Shown: in pieces, positions 1-7,022 of the stretch
Layout of the letters: each line of letters begins with the position of its first letter
Numbering within the stretch: position 1 is the stretch's first letter
The notes under the pieces: generated by a model
The model's database searches: none
What the model was told of the DNA's origin: nothing
The model's input: the letters and a program-made list of their open reading frames with translations, nothing else
Assembly (NCBI GenBank): GCA_934546725.1
Contig: CAKTED010000036.1
Location: 1 to 10,266 of the forward strand
Direction of reading: 5' to 3'
DNA: 10,266 bases
Source: an uncultured Oscillospiraceae bacterium
GTDB taxonomy: Bacteria; Bacillota; Clostridia; Oscillospirales; Oscillospiraceae
Position numbers and translations under genes: made by a program

Positions 1-1221
1 CTCTTTGGGTTCCGACTGCTCGATTTTTTCCGCTTCTCCGTCTTCCTCCGGCGCGGTCGCTTCGCCGCCCTCCGCAGCCGTCACGCTCTCTTCGTTCGCG
101 GCCGCCGCCGTGCTCTCCCCGACAGGCGCCGCGGCGCATTCAGGATAAGCGCTGGTATCCCACCAGTAGCGGCCAAGCATATCGCCGTCGCTTCTGAAGC
201 GAACGTTTTCACCCGCCAGGTCGGCCTCAAAAACGTCGGCGTGGCAGTAGCGTCCGTTAACATTCACGATGTTCCAGAAATGCTCCTCGCCGTTTAGCCT
301 GCCCTCGACGACGTAGCACTCTATACCGCTCAGCGCGCAGAGCAGCTTTACGGCCATGGCATAGCCCTCGGAATTTGCCCCCTGCCCGGCCATCAGCGCG
401 TCATACGCCGTTATTCCCCTCTCGGCCGGATACGCCGCCGCCGCGACGGAGCCGCAGATATAGCTTATGCTGCCATAGGTCGAGCTGTCGAAAAGCGAGT
501 ACGCAAAGCTTCTGAGCACGGCGGCTCTCTGCGAAAGCTCCTCACGCGTCATCGTAAAGCTTTCCTCGATCTCCGTGATGCGCTGGATATTGTTTGAGGG
601 CGAGGCATAGGTGTTTATCTTCAGCGACGGGCGCTCCGGAATGTCCTGCGGCGAGCTGCGGTAGCAGCCGTCCACCATCGCGGCTATTTCCTCGTCGCTT
701 ATATCCGTGGATACCTGCATGACGGCAACGGAACCGCTGTAGCTTTTCATCATTGCGTCTATCAGCGACTGAAGCTCCCGCGCGGAGCGAACGGTCTTCA
801 CTCCGCTTATCTCCTCCGCCGTGCGCTTGTAGGATATGTTTATCTCTATCTCATAATAGGATACGATGCGGGTTATGGAATGCGTCATGTAGTCCACGGC
901 ATATATGCCCATCGGGCTTTCGCGCGTTACCTCAAAGCAGGCTCTCGAGATATCGTCCTCCGCCGAACCGCTGTACTTCGCCGTGCGGATTATGCCATGC
1001 TCCGTCCCGTTATTTATAAGGTTGAGCAGCGCGCTCTTCATGCCTACGTAATTGCGCACCTCCTGAATGGATGAATCGTCCCTGAGTGAGGAATACTCCT
1101 CTTCATACGTTTCTTCATAGCGGTACTCCCTGTCAAACACGCCGGAGCAGCCGGAAAGCGCCATGCTCAAAAGGCATGCGGCGGCGGCAGCCCTGACTTT
1201 TTTGCCGTTACACATGGCCAT
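1..1221 (-). CDS. Transglutaminase-like lipoprotein, catalytic Cys replaced by Ser (partial, C-terminus off window)
   Basis: The frame is open from 1221 to the left edge: 407 residues are visible and no stop is reached. The N-terminus has Lys/Arg, a short hydrophobic stretch and a lipobox ending ALSGC (Cys25), so it should be an exported, lipid-anchored protein. Residues about 230-335 resemble the transglutaminase/protease core (PF01841-type): a GANSEGYA segment (281-288) where families usually read G-x-C-x-G-Y-A, then CALSGI, then EEHFWN with His314, then CHADVF with Asp329. His and Asp are present, but the nucleophile position is Ser284 (codon TCC at 370-372). Residues 1-230 match no family I can name. 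The visible tail from about 363 is rich in Ala and Glu. Possible starts are 1224, 1221 and 1215. I chose 1221 because GGAGG lies 4 bases upstream; 1224 overlaps the yitT-like stop as ATGA. It is the last gene of the leftward run, so translation is probably coupled to the gene before it. Function may be binding of peptide or cell wall rather than catalysis (inference). Confidence 0.8.
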   Translation of the reverse strand, partial: MAMCNGKKVRAAAAACLLSMALSGCSGVFDREYRYEETYEEEYSSLRDDSSIQEVRNYVGMKSALLNLINNGTEHGIIRTAKYSGSAEDDISRACFEVTRESPMGIYAVDYMTHSITRIVSYYEIEINISYKRTAEEISGVKTVRSARELQSLIDAMMKSYSGSVAVMQVSTDISDEEIAAMVDGCYRSSPQDIPERPSLKINTYASPSNNIQRITEIEESFTMTREELSQRAAVLRSFAYSLFDSSTYGSISYICGSVAAAAYPAERGITAYDALMAGQGANSEGYAMAVKLLCALSGIECYVVEGRLNGEEHFWNIVNVNGRYCHADVFEADLAGENVRFRSDGDMLGRYWWDTSAYPECAAAPVGESTAAAANEESVTAAEGGEATAPEEDGEAEKIEQSEPKE

Positions 1222-2084
1222 CATCCCTCCGCGCTGTTTTTGTCAAATCCCTTGCCGAGTATCTCCTTCGTATCGGAAATTATCATAAAAGCCTTCGGGT
1301 CCGCCTCGCGGACTATGCGCTTTATCTCAACTATCTGGCGCTTTTTTATCGCGCACATGATAACCTTCTTATCCTTGCCGGTATAGGCGCCCATACCGCT
1401 CAGCTCCGTTACGCCGCGCCCCATGATGCGGTTTATCTCGTGGCTTATCTCCTCGTACTCGTCGCTTATTATGAAGGCGAGCTTGCCGTAATTAAGACCG
1501 TACAGCACCTCGTCCATCACCCTTGAGCTGACGAAGATACACACGACGGAATAAAGCGCCGCGTCCGCCTGGCGCGTCATTATCGCGTAGCCGATAACGA
1601 TGGCCGCGTTCATGATGAGGATGAACTGCCCCATGTTTATGTACTGATACCTCATCCGCAGCAGCTTTGCAACGATATCCGTGCCGCCCGTGGTCGCGCC
1701 CGTGGCAATGACCGTCCCAAGGCCTGCTCCCATCAGCACGCCGCCATACAGCGCCGCAAGCAGCGGCTGCCGCGTGAACGATATGTTGAGCATACCAAGA
1801 ACGTCAATGAGTACCGAAAGCGAGACGGTACCCACGGCGGAGTCGATCAGGAAGCGCCAGCCAAGCTTTTTCGCGCCGATGAGAAACACGGGAATGTTTA
1901 TCACGATCATCATTACGCCCACGGGCAGGCGGAACAGGTAGTTCAGAATGGTTGAAATACCGGCTACGCCGCCCGTTACGAGCGAATTGGGGTAAATAAA
2001 AAACTTGTATCCCGCGGCGTACAGCGCCGCTCCCAATATTATTTTCACATATTTCAGGACATTGTCCCTTATATTTGCCTTCAC
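1221..2084 (-). CDS. YitT-family integral membrane protein (DUF161 + DUF2179)
   Basis: This 287-residue protein has the YitT architecture: about five or six hydrophobic segments over residues 10-190, followed by a soluble C-terminal DUF2179 domain at about 222-276. Diagnostic motifs are TGGVAGIST (37-45) and ATGATTGGTDIVAK (127-140), which are typical of the family, and GMGAYTG (230-236) at the start of the C-terminal domain. The molecular function of YitT proteins is not settled; they sit in the cytoplasmic membrane and are often present in several copies in Bacillota. The start is GTG at 2084. A stop codon lies six codons further upstream in frame and no other start codon lies between. The ribosome binding site is weak (AAGGA about 13 bases before the start), so a GTG about 12 codons downstream cannot be excluded. 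It begins 36 bp after the parC stop and its TGA overlaps the next gene's first ATG, so it is co-transcribed with both. Length is normal for the family. Confidence 0.9.
   Translation of the reverse strand: MKANIRDNVLKYVKIILGAALYAAGYKFFIYPNSLVTGGVAGISTILNYLFRLPVGVMMIVINIPVFLIGAKKLGWRFLIDSAVGTVSLSVLIDVLGMLNISFTRQPLLAALYGGVLMGAGLGTVIATGATTGGTDIVAKLLRMRYQYINMGQFILIMNAAIVIGYAIMTRQADAALYSVVCIFVSSRVMDEVLYGLNYGKLAFIISDEYEEISHEINRIMGRGVTELSGMGAYTGKDKKVIMCAIKKRQIVEIKRIVREADPKAFMIISDTKEILGKGFDKNSAEG
1225..1230 (-). promoter_or_regulatory. Ribosome binding site of the transglutaminase-like lipoprotein gene
   Basis: GGAGGG on the minus strand lies inside the last codons of the YitT-family gene. It is 4 bases from the ATG at 1221 and 10 from the ATG at 1215. 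It is too close to the ATG at 1224, which is why the start was placed at 1221. Its position within the upstream coding sequence supports translational coupling. Confidence 0.6.
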
Positions 2085-2120
2085 TGATGCAGTCCAGTCC
2101 TTCTATACCTTTTGTTCTCT

Positions 2121-4364
2121 TCAGAATATCGCAATCTGTTCCTCGCCGGAATCCTCCGGCTTGAGCAGCGCGCCCGCCGCGGGCAGGCTCCGCACACGGT
2201 AGCGCGGAAGATTTTTTATCGCCGTTCTGTCCAGCCACTGCGCCGCCCGCAGGCGATACTTCGTCTTGAGAGTCATGACGGCCACGCCCTGTGTATCGCG
2301 CGAAGCCTTCGGCGCAAGCTGGGAGGAATTGAATATGAGCGCTCTGCCCTCCGTGGAGAACACGGCGATATCGCCCTCCTCCGTTATGGGCAGAATGGTT
2401 TTGAGCGCGGCTTTGTCGGAATACGCGCCCGTGAGCTTTTTGCGGTTCGTCTTCGTTGCATATGACGAAAGCTGCACCCTCGCCACCTTGCCGTTTTCGT
2501 AGAAGAACAGCAGCCCGGCGGAGTAATCTCCGGGATCCATGATGTATATCGGGCTCTCGCCCTCGTCCATCTGAAGCTTCGCGGGCAGGAACGTTCCGAG
2601 AGCCGAGGCCTTCGTATCCTCAAACTCGGATACACGCGTCTTATACACCTGGCATTTATCGGTAAATATGAGCAGCTCCGAGCAGTTCATGGCCTCAAAG
2701 CTCATGAACGCGCCGTCCTCTTCCTTATATTTCTGCTCGCTGTTCATGCGCAGAGACTGCGGCGTGATCTTCTTGAAATAGCCGTGGCGCGACATGAACA
2801 CCGTTACGGGGTACTCCTCCACCTCTTCGGCAACGCTCATGGCCTCGGCCACCTCATGCTCAAAAACTATTTCCGTTTTTCGCGGCTCGCCGTACTTCTT
2901 TGCAACGTTCTCCAGCTCGCCGATAATTATCTTCTTTATCCTCTCGCGCTTTTTCTCAATGTCCTCAAGGTCGGCTATCTCGGCCTCCAGCGCAGACTTC
3001 TCATCTACGCGGCGGAGGATATATTCGCGGTTTATGTTGCGAAGCTTTATCTCGGCGACATATTCAGCCTGGATCTCGTCTATCCCGAAGCCGACCATGA
3101 GGTTCGGCACAACGTCCGCCTCATGCTCCGTTTCGCGGATGATTTTTATGGCCTTGTCTATATCGAGCAGTATGCGCTCAAGACCCTGAAGAAGGTGCAG
3201 CTTTTCGCGCTTCTTCTCCAGCTCGAAATGTACTCTCCTGCGGACGGACTCAACGCGCCACGCCGTCCACTCGTCGAGTATCTCGCGCACGCCCATAACG
3301 CGCGGCATGCCCGCCACCAGAATATTGAAGTTGCAGGAAAATGTATCCATAAGCTGCGTTTTTTTGAAAAGCTTCTGCATGAGCTTTTCCGGATCTGTAC
3401 CGCGCTTGAGATCGATGGCAAGCTTGAGACCGCTCAGGTCGGTCTCGTCGCGCATGTCCGCTATCTCCTTCACAGCTCCCTGCTTTATAAGCTCCGCGAC
3501 CTTGTCCATTATGGCCTCCACCGTCGCGGTATAGGGTATCTGCCGGATCTCGATGATATTCTGATCCTTTATATATTCCCACCTTGCGCGAACGCGGAAG
3601 CTTCCGCGCCCGGTCTCATATATCTGCTCCATGGCCTCGCGGTTGAATACAAGCTCTCCGCCGGTTGGGAAATCCGGCGCGGGCAGCGTTTCAAAGAGGT
3701 CGCAGTCCGGATTTTTAATGAAGGCCACAGCAGTGCGGCAGACCTCGGCGAGGTTGAAGCCGCATATCATGCTCGCCATGCCTACGGCTATGCCCTGGTT
3801 GGACGAAACGAGGATGTTCGGAAACGTCGTGGGAAGCAGCGCCGGCTCCTTCATGCTGCCGTCATAATTGTCCACAAAGTCCACAGTATCGCGGTCTATG
3901 TCCCTGAATATCTCCGCACAGACGGGTGCAAGCTTCGCCTCGGTATAACGCGACGCGGCATACGCCATATCGCGCGAATAGACCTTACCAAAGTTGCCCT
4001 TCGAGTCAACGAACGGCGCAAGCAGCGCCTCGTGACCCTTTGAAAGGCGCACCATCGTTTCATATATTGCAGAATCGCCGTGCGGATTGAGCCGCATCGT
4101 CTGACCCACGATATTGGCAGACTTCGTTCTCGCGCCGCCGAGCAAGCCCATTTTGTACATGGTGTAAAGCAGCTTGCGGTGCGACGGCTTGAAGCCGTCT
4201 ATCTCCGGTATGGCGCGGGAAACGATAACGCTCATGGCGTAGGGCATATAATTCGTCTCCAGCGTATCGGTTATGGCCTGCTCAAGCACCTCCGCGCGCA
4301 GTCCCTCGACCTTTGAGGCGTCAACCTTCTTTGTCGAGCTTACTTCCTTCTTTTTTCTTGCCAT
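2121..4364 (-). CDS. parC: DNA topoisomerase IV subunit A (ParC-type type IIA topoisomerase)
   Basis: This 747-residue protein is the DNA-cleaving and rejoining subunit of a type IIA topoisomerase, expected to work as A2B2 with the ParE-like product encoded just upstream, and to relax and decatenate DNA. The start of the breakage-reunion domain reads MPYAMSVIVSRAIPEIDG (40-57), followed by KPSHRKLLYTM. The quinolone-determining stretch HGDSAIYE has Ser98 and Glu102, the residues usual in susceptible enzymes. The active-site pair is Arg139-Tyr140 in AASRYTEAKLAP. A coiled-coil-like charged helix lies near 370-480, and a beta-pinwheel-like C-terminal domain spans about 500-730. I see no GyrA box (QRRGGKG-like), which favours topoisomerase IV over gyrase; length matches ParC (about 750). 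The ATG at 4364 has AAAGGA about 9 bases upstream. It starts 32 bp after the parE stop, so the two subunits are probably made together. Confidence 0.9.
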   Translation of the reverse strand: MARKKKEVSSTKKVDASKVEGLRAEVLEQAITDTLETNYMPYAMSVIVSRAIPEIDGFKPSHRKLLYTMYKMGLLGGARTKSANIVGQTMRLNPHGDSAIYETMVRLSKGHEALLAPFVDSKGNFGKVYSRDMAYAASRYTEAKLAPVCAEIFRDIDRDTVDFVDNYDGSMKEPALLPTTFPNILVSSNQGIAVGMASMICGFNLAEVCRTAVAFIKNPDCDLFETLPAPDFPTGGELVFNREAMEQIYETGRGSFRVRARWEYIKDQNIIEIRQIPYTATVEAIMDKVAELIKQGAVKEIADMRDETDLSGLKLAIDLKRGTDPEKLMQKLFKKTQLMDTFSCNFNILVAGMPRVMGVREILDEWTAWRVESVRRRVHFELEKKREKLHLLQGLERILLDIDKAIKIIRETEHEADVVPNLMVGFGIDEIQAEYVAEIKLRNINREYILRRVDEKSALEAEIADLEDIEKKRERIKKIIIGELENVAKKYGEPRKTEIVFEHEVAEAMSVAEEVEEYPVTVFMSRHGYFKKITPQSLRMNSEQKYKEEDGAFMSFEAMNCSELLIFTDKCQVYKTRVSEFEDTKASALGTFLPAKLQMDEGESPIYIMDPGDYSAGLLFFYENGKVARVQLSSYATKTNRKKLTGAYSDKAALKTILPITEEGDIAVFSTEGRALIFNSSQLAPKASRDTQGVAVMTLKTKYRLRAAQWLDRTAIKNLPRYRVRSLPAAGALLKPEDSGEEQIAIF

Positions 4365-4396
4365 ATGATCGTTCCTTTAAAGAAATCAGTCAGTTT

Positions 4397-6382
4397 TTAC
4401 GAAATATCGGCCAGATCGAGATATTTGTAGCCGTTATCGGCAATATGATCCTTTCTTCCCGCGAGATTATCGCCAAGAAGCATATCAAAAACTCTTGCCG
4501 TTGCCTCAACGTCCGTGGGCATTACCTTTATGAGCCGCCGCGTCTCCGGGTTCATCGTGGTGAGCCACATCATCTCCGGATCGTTCTCGCCAAGACCCTT
4601 CGAGCGGTTTATGGTATATTTCGCATCGCCAAGGCTCTTTACTATATCCGCCTTTTCCCTGTCCGAGTAGGCAAACCAGGTCTTGTCCCTGCATTGTATC
4701 TCATAAAGCGGCGATTCCGCGATATAGACATAGCCCTCGTCTATCAGCGTGGGCGTAAGCCGGTAGAGCATTGTAAGGATAAGCGTTCTTATCTGGAAGC
4801 CGTCAACATCGGCATCCGTGCAGATGATGACCTTGTTCCAGCGCAGGTTATCAAGACTGAAGGCGCTCATGTCCCTGCTGTGGCGGTTTTGTATCTCAAC
4901 GCCGCAGCCCAGAACCTTGATGAGATCCGTTATTATTTCGCTCTTGAATATTTTGTCGTAATCCGCCTTGAGGCAGTTGAGGATCTTGCCGCGCACGGGC
5001 ATTATGCCCTGATACTCCGCATCCCGGCTCGTTTTGCAGGAGCCCAAGGCCGAGTCGCCCTCGACGATGTATATCTCGCGGCGGCTTACGTCCTTCGTGC
5101 GGCAGTCGACGAACTTCTGGATGCGGCTCGTTATGTCAACGCTGCCGGTTATCTTCTTTTTAATGTTCTGCCGCGCCTTCTCGGCCGTTTCGCGGCTGCG
5201 CTTGTTTATGAGCACCTGCTCGGCGATCTTCTCGGCATCCATATGGTTCTCGATAAAGTATACCTCGAGCCGCTCCTTGAAGAACTCCGTCATGGCGTCC
5301 TGAATGAATTTGTTCGTTATCGCCTTTTTCGTCTGGTTTTCATACGACGTGCGGTTGGAAAAGCAGTTCGTTACAAGGACAAGGCACTCCTGAATATCCA
5401 CGAAGCTTATTTTGCTCTCGTTCTTCTGATACTTGTTCTGGCTGCGGAGATAGGCGTCTATCGCCGAGACAAAGGCGCTGCGAACGGCCTTGTCCGGCGC
5501 GCCGCCGTGCTCCAGCCAGGAGGAGTTATGATAATATTCTATCCGGTTCACGCGGTTTGAAAAGCACATTGCGGCGGATATCTTAAGCTTGTATTCGCCC
5601 TTATCCTCTCTGTCGCGGCCCTTACGCTCCGTTTCCGTATAATACGGCAGCGTAAGCGAATCCTCGCCTGCTATCTCGCTGACGTAGTCTATTATGCCGT
5701 TTTCGTAAAGAAAGTCTGTTGTTTCAAATTTGCCCTTCCTCTGGCGGCGGAAGCGAAATGTTACACCTTTATTAACTACTGCCTGACGTTTCAGCACGTC
5801 GAGATAATACTCGTCCGGGATATCGATATCCGTAAAAACCTCGATATCCGGCTTCCAGCGCGTAAGGGTGCCGGTGCGCTTCCCCTTTTCCTCAACGCAG
5901 CTCAGGCCGCCGACATTCTGGCCCTTTTCAAAGTGGAGACTGTATTTTCTTCCGTCACGCCAGACGGTAACATCCATGTACTCGGATGAATACTGCGTCG
6001 CGCAGGCACCGAGGCCGTTCAGACCGAGGGAATACTCATAGTTTTCCCCTTCCTTATTATCATACTTGCCTCCGGCGTAAAGCTCGCAGTAGACCAGCTC
6101 CCAGTTATAGCGCTGCTCGTTGGGGTTAAAGTCCAGCGGGCAGCCGCGTCCAAAATCCTCCACCTCAATGGAGCCGTCCTCATAGGCTGTGAGCACAATG
6201 AGCTTGCCGTGCCCCTCGCGCGCCTCGTCTATGGAATTGGACAGGATCTCAAAAACGGCGTGCTCGCAGCCCTCAAGCCCATCCGAGCCGAATATGACGC
6301 CCGGCCGCAGTCTGACGCGATCCGCGCCCTTGAGCATGGATATGCTCTCGTTACCGTAATTTTCAGAGCCGCTCTTCTTCAT
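4397..6382 (-). CDS. parE: DNA topoisomerase IV subunit B (ParE-type ATPase)
   Basis: This 661-residue protein is the ATP-binding, strand-passage-driving subunit. The GHKL ATPase domain has the catalytic Glu45 and Mg-binding Asn49 in FEILSNSIDEA, the DFGRG motif (76-80) and the ATP-lid motif GLNGLGA (120-126). A transducer domain follows, with QTKKAI near 360. The Toprim domain has EGDSA (441-445), MPVRGKILN (461-469) and TDADVDG (522-528), the metal-binding residues of cleavage. KGLGE is at 595-599, and the C-terminal end is typical. It differs from textbook ParE in small ways: EGDSALG instead of EGDSAGG, and no KLG after QTK. Such variants fit the clostridial branch of these enzymes. The start at 6382 is supported by GGAGGG with a 5-base spacer. 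It is the first gene of the leftward run and is followed by parC. Gyrase B is the alternative name, but the pairing with a subunit A lacking a GyrA box argues for topoisomerase IV. Confidence 0.9.
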   Translation of the reverse strand: MKKSGSENYGNESISMLKGADRVRLRPGVIFGSDGLEGCEHAVFEILSNSIDEAREGHGKLIVLTAYEDGSIEVEDFGRGCPLDFNPNEQRYNWELVYCELYAGGKYDNKEGENYEYSLGLNGLGACATQYSSEYMDVTVWRDGRKYSLHFEKGQNVGGLSCVEEKGKRTGTLTRWKPDIEVFTDIDIPDEYYLDVLKRQAVVNKGVTFRFRRQRKGKFETTDFLYENGIIDYVSEIAGEDSLTLPYYTETERKGRDREDKGEYKLKISAAMCFSNRVNRIEYYHNSSWLEHGGAPDKAVRSAFVSAIDAYLRSQNKYQKNESKISFVDIQECLVLVTNCFSNRTSYENQTKKAITNKFIQDAMTEFFKERLEVYFIENHMDAEKIAEQVLINKRSRETAEKARQNIKKKITGSVDITSRIQKFVDCRTKDVSRREIYIVEGDSALGSCKTSRDAEYQGIMPVRGKILNCLKADYDKIFKSEIITDLIKVLGCGVEIQNRHSRDMSAFSLDNLRWNKVIICTDADVDGFQIRTLILTMLYRLTPTLIDEGYVYIAESPLYEIQCRDKTWFAYSDREKADIVKSLGDAKYTINRSKGLGENDPEMMWLTTMNPETRRLIKVMPTDVEATARVFDMLLGDNLAGRKDHIADNGYKYLDLADIS

Positions 6383-6411
6383 CAGTACCCTCCGTACATA
6401 AGTTTCATTGC

Positions 6412-6428
6412 ATACATTATAAATGTAT
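6412..6428. promoter_or_regulatory. Hyphenated palindrome over the parE -10 box, possible operator
   Basis: ATACAT and ATGTAT form perfect 6-base arms around a 5-base centre (TATAA). The site covers the candidate -10 box, where a bound repressor would block transcription of the topoisomerase operon. In AT-rich DNA such a palindrome can arise by chance, and no regulator gene is in the window. Confidence 0.3.
6416..6421 (-). promoter_or_regulatory. Candidate -10 box of the parE-parC promoter
   Basis: On the minus strand TATAAT lies 34 bases upstream of the parE ATG, which leaves room for a short leader containing the GGAGGG site. No convincing -35 box stands at 16-18 bases; a TTGATT is present but 23 bases away. 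The box lies inside a short hyphenated palindrome described separately. Confidence 0.5.
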
Positions 6429-6517
6429 CATATTGCGGCGGATAAATCAAGCCCGAGCTTTTGCTGTAAGGGTATTGCAAATTTTGCCGTGCTCTGCTGC
6501 ATGCTTTCCTTATTGCA

Positions 6518-6768
6518 CGTCATTAAGCGGAAGCGGCACGACCGAAGAATCCCACAAATCATGCTGTCATTCAGAGCCTGCGCAAGCAGGCGAAGAATCC
6601 CCCCGTTGGTTGCTGAAGGGCAGCGGCGGCCTCCTCTCAAGCTCTGCTGTCATTCTCGCGCTTTGCGTGGGAATCCCCTGGATGGTTCCACCAGGATAAC
6701 GACAACGTACTGCCCAGCCCCTGACTGGGGGATTCCACGGGGTACTGGCGCACCCCTCTGAATGACGG
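6518..6768. repeat. Cluster of dispersed-type intergenic repeats (TGTCATTC...GAATCC units)
   Basis: Four units share a start of the form [CT]GTCATT and an end near GAATCC, 30-40 bases each. Unit 0 is at 6518-6553 (degenerate start CGTCATTAAG, end GAAGAATCCC). Unit 1 is at 6565-6604, and unit 2 at 6648-6678. Unit 3 is inverted at 6727-6768 (GGGGATTCC ... CTCTGAATGACGG). Units 1 and 3 therefore form terminal inverted repeats of a segment of about 200 bp: TGTCATTCAGAG against the complement of CTCTGAATGACGG. Inside are small hairpins, CCTGG/CCAGG (6677-6695) and CCCAG/CTGGG (6713-6729). Repeats of this shape are common between genes in clostridial genomes. No long open frame with a ribosome binding site is present, so it is non-coding, like a REP or MITE relic. 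Confidence 0.6.
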
Positions 6769-6779
6769 AAACTTCAAGT

Positions 6780-6845
6780 CTCCGCGTCCACGGCGGCGAC
6801 CCTCCGCGTCCACGATGCACCGTCTCCGCGTCCGCATCCGCCGCC
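6780..6845. repeat. 22-bp periodic GC-rich repeat
   Basis: CTCCGCGTCC occurs at 6780, 6802 and 6824, exactly 22 bases apart; the first two copies extend to CTCCGCGTCCACG. The other half of each unit is divergent. It abuts the TGTCATTC repeat cluster and ends just before the AT-rich promoter region. With only three imperfect copies and no constant spacer-repeat pattern, it is not a CRISPR array. Confidence 0.55.
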
Positions 6846-6871
6846 TCACCCCGGCGGTGTAAATATATCAC

Positions 6872-6900
6872 TTGACATATTCGCCTATATTTGTTATATT
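6872..6900 (+). promoter_or_regulatory. Strong sigma-A-type promoter for the secreted DUF4430/peptidase-like gene
   Basis: TTGACA at 6872-6877 is followed after exactly 17 bases by TATATT at 6895-6900. The TG at 6892-6893 makes an extended -10 (TGTTATATT). Transcription would begin near 6907 and leave a leader of about 115 bases before the ATG at 7023. The leader is AT-rich. I see only a small CCCT/AGGG hairpin around 6977-6988 in it and recognise no riboswitch. Confidence 0.7.
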
Positions 6901-7008
6901 AAAATTAACTATAATTCTCCAATATATTAACTTGACATTTTGATGCAATTCATAATCGCTTATTAAATATGCTTACCCTGCCCGAGGGCTACAGATATAT
7001 TTTACAAC

Positions 7009-7015
7009 GAGGAGG
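7009..7015 (+). promoter_or_regulatory. Ribosome binding site fixing the start at 7023
   Basis: GAGGAGG lies 7 bases before the ATG at 7023. The in-frame ATG at 6969 has no such site and would put 18 polar residues in front of a classical signal peptide, so 7023 is preferred. Confidence 0.85.
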
Positions 7016-7022
7016 AACCAAC

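Noticed and set aside
2784..4043. Long plus-strand open frame (419 codons) opposite parC
   Set aside because: It lies entirely antisense to a well-supported topoisomerase gene, has no ribosome binding site or recognisable domain, and is a by-product of GC-rich codon use on the other strand.
4313..5560. Long plus-strand open frame (415 codons) opposite parE
   Set aside because: It is antisense to the Toprim and transducer regions of parE, where all expected motifs read on the minus strand, and its translation resembles no family.
6780..6845. CRISPR array
   Set aside because: Only three 10-13 base cores, with no full-length conserved repeat and no cas gene in the window.
6841..6857. CCGCC/GGCGG hairpin as a terminator
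   Set aside because: The stem is 5 bp, no T-run follows on either strand, and no gene ends nearby.
6423..6871. Several short open frames in the intergenic region
   Set aside because: They overlap the repeat cluster, have no ribosome binding sites and are rich in Arg and Pro as expected from translating GC-rich repeats.
6932..6966. Second promoter starting with TTGACA at 6932
   Set aside because: The -35 is perfect but the only -10-like boxes are CATAAT at 13 bases and TATTAA at 23 bases. It may be a partial duplicate of the CTTGACA element 60 bp upstream.
6969..7022. Earlier ATG at 6969 for the secreted protein
   Set aside because: It lacks a ribosome binding site and would bury the signal peptide; GAGGAGG at 7009 fits the ATG at 7023.
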